Positions 1-5,968 are shown, counted from the first letter of the stretch. The stretch: 5,968 nt of DNA from Actinomycetota bacterium (GCA_009705235.1 WLCR01000069.1:1-5968), one strand, 5' to 3'. Program-made: numbers and translations. The notes: generated by a model from the sequence alone, not told the origin.

Positions 1-360
1 CCTACTGAATTAGTTGGCTTCGTACGTGAAATTGAAGCCGCCCTAATTCTTGTGTGTGAAGATTTAGGAATTAATGCCGATCGGGTTGAGGGTCGCTCAG
101 GTGTTTGGATTAAAGATGCCAAAGGTGACCGAAAGATTGCAGCTATTGGTATCCGTGTTGCAAAGGGTGTAACCATGCACGGTTTTGCACTTAATGTGAA
201 TCCTGATCTAACGGCTTTTAGTCAGATAGTTCCGTGTGGCATTACAGATGCAGATGTGACCTCTTTGGAAATAGAGCTTGGGCGAGCAATTACAATTGAT
301 GAAGTTGCACCTCTTGTAGAACGACATGTCTTTGAATCATTGAAAAAGGTGAGCGTATGA
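1..360 (+). CDS. lipB: LipB octanoyl-ACP:protein octanoyltransferase, 3' part
   Basis: This is the C-terminal 119 residues of octanoyltransferase; the frame is open to the left edge, so the true start lies outside the window. LipB moves an octanoyl group from acyl carrier protein to a lysine of lipoyl domains (E2 subunits, GcvH) through a thioester intermediate. The catalytic lysine is visible in KIAAIG (codon 133-135) and the nucleophilic cysteine in IVPCGI (codon 235-237). Between them [12 protein letters not shown] is the usual substrate-pocket segment. The N-terminal part of the fold, with its conserved histidine region, is off-window. A GTG at 52 is only an internal valine, because homologous sequence ([11 protein letters not shown]) continues upstream of it. 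The stop overlaps the lipA start as ATGA, so the two genes are probably co-transcribed and translationally coupled. Identification is confident. Confidence 0.95.
   Translation, partial: PTELVGFVREIEAALILVCEDLGINADRVEGRSGVWIKDAKGDRKIAAIGIRVAKGVTMHGFALNVNPDLTAFSQIVPCGITDADVTSLEIELGRAITIDEVAPLVERHVFESLKKVSV
345..353 (+). promoter_or_regulatory. Shine-Dalgarno site of lipA
   Basis: AAAGGTGAG lies inside the last codons of lipB and ends three bases before the ATG at 357. It supports that ATG over the second one at 363 (the protein begins M-T-M) and fits translational coupling with lipB. Confidence 0.7.
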
Positions 361-1289
361 CGATGGCACCAGAAGGTCGCAAACTTCTTCGTATCGAAGC
401 ACGTAACGCTGAGACGCCAATTGAGCGAAAGCCAGAATGGATCAAGACTCGTGCAAACATGGGTCCTGAATACACGCGTCTTCACAGTCTTGTTAAATCT
501 GAAGGCTTGCATACCGTTTGCCAGGAAGCAGCTTGCCCGAACATCTTTGAATGTTGGGAGGATAAGGAAGCGACTTTCTTAATCGGTGGAGACCGCTGCA
601 CCCGACGATGCGATTTTTGCAATATTGATACTGGAAAGCCACTAGCAATTGACCGCGCAGAACCCTTTAAAGTTGCAATGTCTGTGAAAACTATGGGTCT
701 TCGCTATGCAACCATTACTGGTGTCACCCGTGATGATCTGGAAGATGAAGGATCGTGGTTATATGCCGAAACTATTCGTAAGGTTCACGAATTAAACCCT
801 GACACAGGTGTTGAAATGTTAGCCCCAGACTTCAACGCTAATCCTGATTTGCTTAACCCAATTTTTGAAACCAGGCCAGAGGTTTTTGCCCATAATCTTG
901 AGACTGTGCCACGAATTTTCAAGCAAATACGCCCGGCCTTTACATACGAAAAGTCATTACGTGTTTTGAGAATGTCACAGGACTTTGGTTTGATCACTAA
1001 ATCAAACTTGATCCTTGGGCTTGGCGAAACTCGTGAAGAGGTATCACAGGCGCTTGTCGATCTACACAGTGCTGGATGTGACCTGATCACAATAACTCAG
1101 TATTTGCGTCCAACTAATAAGCATCATCCTGTTGAGCGTTGGGTTAAGCCACAAGAATTCGTAGAGCTGGCGCAAGAGGCAGAACAAATTGGCTTCTTAG
1201 GAGTAATGAGTGGACCACTTGTTCGCTCTTCATATCGTGCTGGACGTCTGTACAAGCAAGCAATGGACAAGAAAGCTGCTCGTGGTTGA
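357..1289 (+). CDS. lipA: LipA lipoyl synthase (radical SAM)
   Basis: LipA inserts two sulfurs into protein-bound octanoyl groups made by LipB, giving lipoyl cofactor in the cytoplasm. The 310-residue protein is full length for the family. The auxiliary-cluster motif CX4CX5C is at C55, C60 and C66 ([12 protein letters not shown]). The radical-SAM motif CX3CX2C is at C81, C85 and C88 (CTRRCDFC). The C-terminal RSSYRAG motif, whose serine binds the auxiliary [4Fe-4S] cluster, is at 290-296. The opening [16 protein letters not shown] and the stretch [16 protein letters not shown] are typical of actinobacterial LipA. The start at 357 overlaps the lipB stop by 4 bp and has a good Shine-Dalgarno. 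The 3' end overlaps the start of the acyltransferase by 8 bp. No key residue is missing. Confidence 0.98.
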   Translation: MTMAPEGRKLLRIEARNAETPIERKPEWIKTRANMGPEYTRLHSLVKSEGLHTVCQEAACPNIFECWEDKEATFLIGGDRCTRRCDFCNIDTGKPLAIDRAEPFKVAMSVKTMGLRYATITGVTRDDLEDEGSWLYAETIRKVHELNPDTGVEMLAPDFNANPDLLNPIFETRPEVFAHNLETVPRIFKQIRPAFTYEKSLRVLRMSQDFGLITKSNLILGLGETREEVSQALVDLHSAGCDLITITQYLRPTNKHHPVERWVKPQEFVELAQEAEQIGFLGVMSGPLVRSSYRAGRLYKQAMDKKAARG

Positions 1290-1980
1290 TCTTGTCTATC
1301 CCCCAGTAATTGTTCTTGTAAAGTCATTCTGGAAATATTTAGGTTTTAATTTTGATTTTCAAGGCCAGGACAATGTTCCCCGCAAAGGTGGAGCAATTCT
1401 GGCGATTAATCACACTAGTTATTTGGATTTTGCACTCGCGGGTACTGCAGCATTGCCAGCGAAGCGATACGTACGCTTTATGGCAAAAAAGGAGCTATTT
1501 GATAACAAGGTAGCTGGTCCATTATTGCGCGGTATGCATCACATCAACGTAGATCGCAGTAACGGTTCTGCTTCCTTTGTTGCCGCTTTACGTGCCCTAA
1601 AATCTGGCGAAATTATTGGCATATTTCCTGAAGGAACAATTTCCACAAGTTTTGAAATAAAAGGATTGAAATCAGGCGCAGTTCGCCTAGCAATAGGTGC
1701 AGGTGTTCCTGTGATACCAACAATTGTGTGGGGTGGCCAACGCGTCTATACAAAAGGTGTGAAACCAAGTTTGAAACGAAGCAAGATTCCACTCACAGTT
1801 TCTTTTGGCGAACCCATTACCTATTCCCGTGACACCGATGTCGAAGTGGCTGAGGTTCACTTGCGTGAAGTAATGATCCAGATGTTGCGTGATGTCCAAG
1901 AAAAGTACCCTGATAGCCATGTGGGCCAGCGTTGGGCACCGGTTCGTCTTGGTGGAACCGCTCCTGCCCCACTAAACTAA
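1282..1980 (+). CDS. plsC: PlsC-like 1-acylglycerol-3-phosphate acyltransferase
   Basis: Probable membrane-associated acyltransferase of the PlsC/LPLAT family, which acylates lysophosphatidic acid to phosphatidic acid. With the GTG at 1282 the protein has 232 residues. All four family blocks are visible: NHTSYLD (NHX4D, H44 and D49), HHINVDR ending at R92, FPEGT at 115-119, and VIPTIVWG near 144-151. The frame is open upstream to a GTG at 1210, but that would bury 24 codons inside lipA that encode nothing family-like. The GTG at 1282 overlaps the lipA end by 8 bp and has GAAAG six bases upstream, giving [22 protein letters not shown], a normal N-terminus. Substrate cannot be fixed from sequence; related enzymes acylate other lysolipids. 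Its place directly after lipA suggests one operon. Confidence 0.88.
   Translation: MVDLVYPPVIVLVKSFWKYLGFNFDFQGQDNVPRKGGAILAINHTSYLDFALAGTAALPAKRYVRFMAKKELFDNKVAGPLLRGMHHINVDRSNGSASFVAALRALKSGEIIGIFPEGTISTSFEIKGLKSGAVRLAIGAGVPVIPTIVWGGQRVYTKGVKPSLKRSKIPLTVSFGEPITYSRDTDVEVAEVHLREVMIQMLRDVQEKYPDSHVGQRWAPVRLGGTAPAPLN
1973..1978 (+). promoter_or_regulatory. Candidate leaderless -10 element for the DUF4191 gene
   Basis: TAAACT matches the actinobacterial -10 pattern TANNNT. It is followed by exactly six bases (AAAACT) and then the ATG at 1985, the distance expected if transcription starts at the A of the start codon. It overlaps the acyltransferase stop codon. A weak -35 (TTGGTG, 1949-1954, 18-bp spacer) precedes it. 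There is no Shine-Dalgarno before this ATG. Confidence 0.45.
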
Positions 1981-1984
1981 AACT

Positions 1985-2659
1985 ATGTTCAAGAGAAAAG
2001 TAAAAGAAAAGAAGATCAAGACCCCACGTTTTCAAACCATCCGTGATGCTTATAAGGTCACAAAGCAGGTTAAACCTTGGATCCCATTAGCTCTGGCTGG
2101 AATTTTTCTTTCCACTTGGGCGATCGGAATCGGAATTGGCGCTTCTCTTGGTCATCCTTTCTACTTTGCTTTTGTCTCTTTTCCTCTTGCAGCGCTTTTC
2201 ACTCTTTTGTTTTTTACCCGCCAAGCCGGAACAGCCGCTTACTCTTCTATTGAGGGACAAATTGGAGCAGGTGCAAGTGTTTTGATGGCGATCCGCAAAG
2301 GGTGGACTACAACACCAGCGGTTGCCGTAGCGCGTAACCAGGACATGGTTCACCGCAGCGTTGGCCGTGCAGGAATTGTCATTACAGGTGAAGGTTCACA
2401 ATCAGTTCGTCAGATGATGTCTGATGAAAAGAAGAAGGCTGAACGTTTTGCACCTGGAGTTCCGGTCATTGAAATTCTGGTTGGTAATGAAGAAGGAAGA
2501 ATTCCAATTCGTAAATTGCAACGATATATGCGCCGACTTCCAAAGAAGTTGTCTGCTCATCAAATGCGTGAAGTTCGTGCACGCCTAAAGGCCGTTGGTG
2601 GAATGTCTATGCCAATTCCAAAGGGTCCCATGCCAACTCGTGCCCCAAAAAGTCGCTAG
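1985..2659 (+). CDS. DUF4191 membrane protein of unknown function
   Basis: A 224-residue protein that I recognise as the DUF4191 family of actinobacteria, usually found next to lipA and glnA; its function is unknown. A basic N-terminus (KRKVKEKKIK) is followed by two hydrophobic segments at about 33-55 and 58-77, probably a membrane hairpin. A soluble C-terminal domain carries the conserved stretches GWTTTPAVAVARNQDMVHR (106-124), GRAGIVITGEG (128-138) and LQRYMRRLPK (178-187). The tail is rich in proline and glycine (PIPKGPMPTRAPKSR). The ATG at 1985 lies four bases after the acyltransferase stop and lacks a Shine-Dalgarno, but has a well-placed TANNNT, so it may be expressed both by read-through and from its own leaderless promoter. 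Family assignment is confident; no role should be inferred. Confidence 0.9.
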   Translation: MFKRKVKEKKIKTPRFQTIRDAYKVTKQVKPWIPLALAGIFLSTWAIGIGIGASLGHPFYFAFVSFPLAALFTLLFFTRQAGTAAYSSIEGQIGAGASVLMAIRKGWTTTPAVAVARNQDMVHRSVGRAGIVITGEGSQSVRQMMSDEKKKAERFAPGVPVIEILVGNEEGRIPIRKLQRYMRRLPKKLSAHQMREVRARLKAVGGMSMPIPKGPMPTRAPKSR

Positions 2660-2677
2660 CTTTTAAAAAACTCTAGC
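2655..2677. terminator. Weak hairpin between convergent stop codons
   Basis: GCTAG (2655-2659) can pair with CTAGC (2673-2677) around an AT-rich loop containing TTTTAAAAAA, which could add a few A-T pairs. The arms contain the stop codons of both converging genes (TAG at 2657-2659; reverse TAG at 2673-2675). It is the only candidate for separating these two transcripts, but the stem is short and no clean T-tract follows. Confidence 0.25.
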
Positions 2678-3044
2678 CTCTAGTTAACACAGAGCCACTA
2701 AGTCGTTCGTGCATTCCCCTGCCATTTTCATCAAAGGTAATTGCGAAAATCACTGTCACAAGCAGAGCTGATCGAATCAATGCTTGCAATGGAGTAATTG
2801 CCCCGCCGTCAATAAATCGAACAATCTTTATGCCGAATAATCTGTGACCCAAGGTGGCACCTTGTAGGGCTGAAAGAATTCCGATCTCAGCAAAGAACAG
2901 TGCTAGGACCGTCCACGAACGATTCGGAGCCATTGCCCCAACTCCTCCAGCCGAGGCTGCCACGATGAAATAGCAGGCCAACCAATCCACCATCAATGCC
3001 GCGAACCGCCGACCAAGGCTCACACGCGTAAATTGAAAGCTCAT
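2673..3044 (-). CDS. Small RDD-family membrane protein
   Basis: A 123-residue protein of the RDD family, small integral membrane proteins of mostly unknown role. Visible signs are GRRFAALMVDW at 11-21, which holds the arginine and aspartate that name the family, then GATLGHRLFGIKIV at 62-75 and the C-terminal GRGMHERLSGSVL at 108-120. Hydrophobic segments are at about 15-37, 43-60 and 87-104, so three transmembrane helices are likely. Length is typical of a single-domain member. The gene converges on DUF4191 with a 13-bp gap and diverges from glnA. The ATG at 3044 has no Shine-Dalgarno, but TACCCT lies six bases before it on the reverse strand, suggesting leaderless transcription. Some RDD proteins have been linked to ion transport; nothing here allows that conclusion. 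Confidence 0.88.
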   Translation of the reverse strand: MSFQFTRVSLGRRFAALMVDWLACYFIVAASAGGVGAMAPNRSWTVLALFFAEIGILSALQGATLGHRLFGIKIVRFIDGGAITPLQALIRSALLVTVIFAITFDENGRGMHERLSGSVLTRG

Positions 3045-3050
3045 GTGGCA

Positions 3051-3056
3051 AGGGTA
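3051..3056 (-). promoter_or_regulatory. Candidate leaderless -10 element for the RDD gene
   Basis: Read on the reverse strand this is TACCCT, a TANNNT match. Six bases (TGCCAC) separate it from the ATG at 3044, so transcription would begin at or beside the start codon. The -35 position (about 3074-3079) reads TTACGT, a poor match. The site overlaps the first of the GlnR-like boxes. Confidence 0.4.
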
Positions 3057-3113
3057 ACTGGCATTGGCTCCAGACGTAACATGGATTTAACAAGCGGGTT
3101 ATGCCAATTTCAC
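3054..3113. promoter_or_regulatory. GlnR-like operator candidate upstream of glnA
   Basis: GTAAC occurs at 3054-3058 and again at 3076-3080, exactly 22 bp apart. A further 22 bp on is GTTAT (3098-3102). Between and after them, at the half-way 11-bp phase, are TTAAC (3087-3091) and TTCAC (3109-3113). Four of the six 11-bp positions therefore carry the AC dinucleotide. Known GlnR sites in Streptomyces (gTnAC-n6-GaAAC repeats) and mycobacteria (AC-n9-AC) have this geometry. The location, between the RDD and glnA promoters, suits nitrogen control of glnA. The GaAAC half-sites match poorly, and whether this organism has GlnR is unknown, so this is inference. Confidence 0.35.
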
Positions 3114-3192
3114 CGTATAGACCTAGGGTTCAACTACTAAAAGCGCACAAGGCTCAATGATGAGAGATTTAGCGCATCACATGTGAAATTGG
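3104..3192. repeat. Perfect 10-bp inverted repeat upstream of glnA
   Basis: CCAATTTCAC (3104-3113) is the exact reverse complement of GTGAAATTGG (3183-3192), with 69 bp between. The right arm ends on the first two bases of the glnA Shine-Dalgarno GGGAG. If the left arm is transcribed, the RNA could form a long-range stem that touches the ribosome binding site. The interior can form smaller stems: GCGC 3143-3146 with 3172-3175, and CTCA 3153-3156 with TGAG 3161-3164. Otherwise the arms could be two protein-binding half-sites. Confidence 0.5.
3124..3129 (+). promoter_or_regulatory. Possible glnA -10 element
   Basis: TAGGGT fits TANNNT and would place the glnA transcription start near 3136, leaving a leader of about 65 bases. 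No convincing -35 is seen at the right distance. TATAGA at 3116-3121 is a rival, so the assignment is weak. Confidence 0.25.
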
Positions 3193-3195
3193 GAG
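3191..3195 (+). promoter_or_regulatory. Shine-Dalgarno site of glnA
   Basis: GGGAG (within GGGAGAAG) lies four bases before the ATG at 3200 and fixes that start. It overlaps the right arm of the upstream inverted repeat by two bases. Unlike three other genes in the window, glnA therefore has a leader with a ribosome binding site. Confidence 0.65.
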
Positions 3196-3199
3196 AAGC

Positions 3200-4633
3200 A
3201 TGTTTAAGAACGCAGCAGAAATCTTTGCCTACATCAAGAAAGAGGATGTCAAGCTTGTTGATGTCCGCTTTACCGACTTGCCTGGAATTCAGCACCACTT
3301 CAACGTACCTGTTGAATCATTTGATGAAGCGGTATTTACAGATGGCCTGATGTTTGACGGTTCATCAATTCGCGGTTTCCAGTCAATCAATGAGTCGGAT
3401 ATGAAACTCTTGCCCGTTCCAGAGTCTGCATACATGGATCCATACCGTAAAGAAAAAACACTCATCATTATTTTCTCTGTTCACAATCCAGTAGATAACA
3501 CTCCTTACAGCCGTGACCCTCGTGGAGTTGTTGCTAAGGCCGTTGAATATATGCGATCACTTGGTTTTGCTGACACAGCATTTTTTGCACCAGAAGCAGA
3601 GTTCTATGTTTTCGATAGCGTTCGTTTCAAGACAGGAATCAACTCAGCAGTTCATGAGATTGAATCCTATGAAGGCGCTTGGAACACTGGCGTTGAATAT
3701 GATGCTGATGGCACACCTAACCGTGGTTACCGCACGCGAGTAAAAGGTGGTTACTTCCCGGTTTCTCCAACAGATCAGTTCGCAGATCTTCGCGATGAAA
3801 TGGTGATGCAACTTGGCAAGGTAGGACTTCTTGTCGAGCGTTCACACCATGAAGTTGGAACAGCTGGTCAGATGGAAATTAACTATCGCTTTACAGACAT
3901 CCTTAGTGCGGGCGATGACGTCATGAAGTTTAAGTACGTTATTCGTAACACTGCATGGCAGGGGGGAAAGACTGCAACCTTCATGCCAAAGCCGCTGTTT
4001 GGAGATAACGGTTCCGGAATGCACGTTCACCAATCACTGTGGAAAGATGGAAAGCCACTGTTCTTCGAAGCAGGCACATACGGCGATCTTTCGGACATGG
4101 CACGTTGGTATATCGGTGGTCTGCTAAAGCACGCACCATCACTTCTAGCTTTTACTAACCCAACAGTTAACTCATATCGCCGTCTAGTTCCAGGATATGA
4201 AGCACCTGTAAACCTCGTGTACTCAGCACGTAACCGCTCAGCTTGTATCCGTATCCCAATTACAGGATCCAATCCGAAGGCAAAGCGCATTGAGTTCCGA
4301 TGCCCAGACCCATCATCAAACCCATATCTAGCATTCGCAGCAATGCTTATGGCTGGCCTGGATGGAATCTTGAACAAGATCGAACCACCTGCTCCAGTTG
4401 ATAAGGATCTCTACGAGCTAGAAGGTGCTGAAGCGGCATCAATTCCTCAAGTTCCTGGTTCACTCGATGAAGTTCTCAATAATCTAGAAAGAGACAATGA
4501 GTTCTTAACAAAGGGTGGAGTATTCGCTAAAGATCTGATTGATACATGGATCGCATTCAAGCGTAAGGAAGAAGTTGACTACGTTCGACTACGTCCGCAC
4601 CCAGCAGAGTTTGAGCTGTATTTCGACATCTAA
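3200..4633 (+). CDS. glnA: GlnA glutamine synthetase, type I (beta subgroup)
   Basis: Cytoplasmic, normally dodecameric enzyme that makes glutamine from glutamate, ammonium and ATP. The 477-residue length is standard for GSI. Visible signatures are DGSS at 53-56, metal-binding PEAEF (E132, E134), [17 protein letters not shown] (E218, E226), [17 protein letters not shown] at 264-280 (H275), [20 protein letters not shown] at 320-339 (E334), [10 protein letters not shown] at 344-353 and RIEFRCPD at 363-370. KDLYEL places a tyrosine at 405 where GSI-beta enzymes are adenylylated, so post-translational control by a GlnE-type enzyme is expected (known for the family). The start at 3200 has GGGAG four bases upstream. 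The gene is flanked by a possible GlnR-like operator and inverted repeat upstream and a strong terminator downstream, so it is probably monocistronic. Confidence 0.98.
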   Translation: MFKNAAEIFAYIKKEDVKLVDVRFTDLPGIQHHFNVPVESFDEAVFTDGLMFDGSSIRGFQSINESDMKLLPVPESAYMDPYRKEKTLIIIFSVHNPVDNTPYSRDPRGVVAKAVEYMRSLGFADTAFFAPEAEFYVFDSVRFKTGINSAVHEIESYEGAWNTGVEYDADGTPNRGYRTRVKGGYFPVSPTDQFADLRDEMVMQLGKVGLLVERSHHEVGTAGQMEINYRFTDILSAGDDVMKFKYVIRNTAWQGGKTATFMPKPLFGDNGSGMHVHQSLWKDGKPLFFEAGTYGDLSDMARWYIGGLLKHAPSLLAFTNPTVNSYRRLVPGYEAPVNLVYSARNRSACIRIPITGSNPKAKRIEFRCPDPSSNPYLAFAAMLMAGLDGILNKIEPPAPVDKDLYELEGAEAASIPQVPGSLDEVLNNLERDNEFLTKGGVFAKDLIDTWIAFKRKEEVDYVRLRPHPAEFELYFDI

Positions 4634-4661
4634 CATGTCCGCAATGCAATAAGCCCGTTAG

Positions 4662-4696
4662 AACAAAGCCCGCCCTTTAAAAAGGCGGGCTTTGTT
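4662..4696. terminator. Strong intrinsic terminator after glnA
   Basis: AACAAAGCCCGCC (4662-4674) pairs perfectly over 13 bp with GGCGGGCTTTGTT (4684-4696), with a 9-base AT-rich loop. The GC core is flanked by A-rich and T-rich ends, so it can act on both strands. It lies 28 bp after the glnA stop and separates glnA from nhaA, whose promoter must lie within or just after it. Confidence 0.88.
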
Positions 4697-4710
4697 ATGT
4701 TCATTTCCAG

Positions 4711-4716
4711 TAGATT
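4711..4716 (+). promoter_or_regulatory. Candidate leaderless -10 element for nhaA
   Basis: TAGATT fits TANNNT and is followed by six bases (ACGACC) and the ATG at 4723, the same geometry as at the DUF4191 and RDD genes. No Shine-Dalgarno is present. The -35 position would fall inside the right arm of the glnA terminator and shows no good match. The TAG of this element is also the in-frame stop just upstream of nhaA. Confidence 0.4.
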
Positions 4717-4722
4717 ACGACC

Positions 4723-5520
4723 ATGTTCATCGATGTCCTGATTGCAATCTTCTTCTTTTTGGTTGGTTTGGAGATAAAGCATGGCCTTAAAGATCTAAAA
4801 TCTGCCGTAGTTCCGATCGTTGCTGCCCTAGGTGGAATGATTTTTCCAGCACTCATTTTTCTAGCAATTAATCCTGGTTCCCATGTTTGGGCAACTGCGA
4901 TGCCAACAGATATTGCCTTGGCTTTAGGCGTCTTGTCTTTACTAGGTAAGCGAGTTCAGCCACAGGTACGTATTTTCTTACTCACCTTGGCTATAGCTGA
5001 TGATCTATTTTCACTCGTTGTCCTAGGTCTATTTTATGGGGATGATTTACATCCAGAAAAAGCACTTGCCACCTTAGGAGCTGCGGCACTTGGAGCTGTT
5101 CTGCCATTTGCGCAGAACCAACTGAACACAATGATTAAAGTGTTGTCGCCAATCTCAACGTATTTCATTGTACCGGTAATTATTTTTGTGAACATTCCCT
5201 TCGATATTGATCTATCAAGCTTTACCTCGCACACGACCATCGCTTTAGTACTTGCACGCGGCCTTGGAAAAATTCTGGGTATCGCATTTTTCGCGTGGAT
5301 CGCAATCAAAGTTGGGGCCAAAGCTCATCTACACATCAAAGAGATTGCTGGGATAGGCGCTTTGGCCGGAATGGGTATGACGGTTTCTCTAGTAATTGCC
5401 GAAATCGCTGCTCAAAGTGAAGCAGAACTAAATGAAGTTCGCCTTGGATTATTTATCTCAGCAATCCTTTCGGGATTGGTTGGATATATCTGGCTTAGGC
5501 GGACTCCTGCTTCGCAATAG
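4723..5520 (+). CDS. nhaA: Compact NhaA-type Na+/H+ antiporter
   Basis: Integral membrane antiporter of the NhaA family, which exchanges sodium for protons. Key residues compared with recalled E. coli NhaA are present: E17 (E78) in FFLVGLEIK, T62-D63 (T132-D133) in PTDIALALGVL, the ion-binding pair D93-D94 (D163-D164) in AIADDL, and K183 (K300) in GKILGI. At 265 residues it is far shorter than E. coli NhaA (388). About 61 N-terminal residues are missing, covering helix I and the beta-hairpin used for dimerisation. About 47 more are missing between D94 and K183, around helices VI-VIII. An in-frame TAG at 4711-4713 rules out a longer N-terminus. The frame is intact to the end (GYIWLRR), so it is read as a compact variant rather than a pseudogene; activity is unproven. 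About nine helices remain. The 3' end overlaps the permease gene. Confidence 0.85.
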   Translation: MFIDVLIAIFFFLVGLEIKHGLKDLKSAVVPIVAALGGMIFPALIFLAINPGSHVWATAMPTDIALALGVLSLLGKRVQPQVRIFLLTLAIADDLFSLVVLGLFYGDDLHPEKALATLGAAALGAVLPFAQNQLNTMIKVLSPISTYFIVPVIIFVNIPFDIDLSSFTSHTTIALVLARGLGKILGIAFFAWIAIKVGAKAHLHIKEIAGIGALAGMGMTVSLVIAEIAAQSEAELNEVRLGLFISAILSGLVGYIWLRRTPASQ

Positions 5521-5968
5521 TTTTACTAGCAAGGATGATGTGACCTACGAATCCAATAATCAGAGCAAATATCACGCCCACATTGGCAAATGCCCACTCT
5601 CCCTCTTTACCACCAATAAATCTTAGAAAGTATCCCTGCCACGATAACCACGATGCAAAGGTATTTGTCACAAATCCCCAACCAACAATTGTTCCAAGCA
5701 ACATCAAAGAAATAGATCCTTTGTTGATTGATCCATACATTCCTTGTTCGTTGTACAAATCCTCTTCGATGTATGCCTTCTTTCGCATAATGACATCGGC
5801 AACAAAGATCGCCGACCAAACCGCAACAGGTACACCCAAGGTGATCAAGAATCCTTGGAATGGATAAAAGAAATTATCAGCAATCCACACAATATAGATA
5901 CAGCCAGCAAGCATTATGCACGCATCAATAATTGCTGCTTGATGGCGTTTGATTGGCACGCCTATTGA
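5495..5968 (-). CDS. NCS1-family purine/cytosine permease-like protein, C-terminal part
   Basis: The C-terminal 157 residues of a permease of the nucleobase:cation symport-1 family, which takes up cytosine, purines, allantoin or similar compounds. The reading frame is open to the right edge, so the start and the substrate-binding N-terminal half are missing. The GTG at 5959 is an internal valine, since SIG precedes it in frame. Visible stretches are FYPFQGFLITLGVPVAVW (34-51), an acidic loop with EEDLYNEQGMYG, and GWGFVTNTFASWLSWQGY, the family's typical late helices. About four hydrophobic segments (roughly 11-30, 35-59, 85-105, 124-145) match the last four of twelve. The TAA stop lies inside the nhaA coding region (26-bp convergent overlap). 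Family is likely; the substrate cannot be given from this half. Confidence 0.8.
   Translation of the reverse strand, partial: SIGVPIKRHQAAIIDACIMLAGCIYIVWIADNFFYPFQGFLITLGVPVAVWSAIFVADVIMRKKAYIEEDLYNEQGMYGSINKGSISLMLLGTIVGWGFVTNTFASWLSWQGYFLRFIGGKEGEWAFANVGVIFALIIGFVGHIILASKTIAKQESA

Noticed and set aside
52..54. GTG at 52 as the lipB start
   Set aside because: Homologous LipB sequence continues in frame to the left edge, so the gene is simply cut by the window.
1210..1281. Longer N-terminus for the acyltransferase from a GTG at 1210
   Set aside because: The extra 24 residues fall inside lipA, look nothing like the family, and the GTG at 1282 gives a normal start with a purine-rich stretch before it.
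3143..3175. GCGC...GCGC and CTCA-ATGA-TGAG as a stand-alone terminator or small RNA before glnA
   Set aside because: The stems are only four base pairs, no T-tract follows, and a terminator here would block glnA.
3114..3199. Known glutamine riboswitch (glnA or downstream-peptide motif) in the glnA leader
   Set aside because: I could not find the conserved junction sequences as I remember them; only the inverted repeat and short stems are visible.
4723..5520. nhaA as a pseudogene
   Set aside because: The frame is uninterrupted, the C-terminus is intact and the aspartate pair, TD motif and lysine are all kept; the missing parts are clean in-frame losses.
5583..5867. Forward open frame opposite the permease gene, and similar antisense frames across lipA, glnA and nhaA
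   Set aside because: They lie opposite or out of frame with well-supported genes and their translations show no family features.
1..5968. Mobile elements, phage genes, CRISPR arrays or a defence island
   Set aside because: All genes are housekeeping or transport families, with no transposase, long repeats, spacer arrays or evident composition break.

Overview
The window looks like ordinary chromosome from a small-genome, fairly AT-rich actinobacterium. Three things suggest this. The LipA and GlnA proteins read like actinobacterial sequences. A DUF4191 membrane protein, a family I know from Actinomycetota, is present. The order lipB-lipA-DUF4191-RDD-glnA is the arrangement I associate with that phylum. 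Tight packing (8-bp and 4-bp overlaps, a 26-bp convergent overlap, longest gene-free stretch 155 bp) and modest GC fit a streamlined aquatic lineage such as the Nanopelagicales (acI). That placement is inference. There is no mobile element, CRISPR array, tRNA or rRNA.

Layout. From 1 to 2659 a forward cluster runs: the 3' part of lipB (octanoyl transfer), lipA (lipoyl synthase), a PlsC-type acyltransferase and the DUF4191 membrane protein. lipB and lipA overlap by ATGA, and the acyltransferase starts at a GTG inside the end of lipA. A small RDD-family membrane protein (3044-2673, reverse) converges on DUF4191. It shares a 155-bp intergenic region with glnA (3200-4633, forward), a type I glutamine synthetase that carries the adenylylation-site tyrosine. 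A strong hairpin follows glnA. Next come a shortened NhaA-type Na+/H+ antiporter (4723-5520, forward) and, converging and overlapping it by 26 bp, the C-terminal part of an NCS1-family nucleobase/cytosine permease (reverse, running off the right edge).

How the genes fit together. lipB and lipA form the de novo lipoylation pathway (octanoyl-ACP to octanoyl-protein to lipoyl-protein). The acyltransferase probably belongs to phospholipid synthesis. glnA assimilates ammonium. The two transporters at the right edge handle sodium/proton exchange and probably nucleobase uptake.

Points of most interest. (1) Three genes without a Shine-Dalgarno (DUF4191, RDD, nhaA) each have TANNNT exactly six bases before the ATG, which suggests leaderless transcripts. 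(2) The region upstream of glnA holds AC dinucleotides at 11-bp phase, resembling GlnR operators, and a perfect 10-bp inverted repeat whose right arm touches the glnA ribosome binding site. (3) The NhaA protein lacks helix I, the dimerisation hairpin and about 47 internal residues, yet keeps the catalytic residues. I see no convincing new multi-gene system here.
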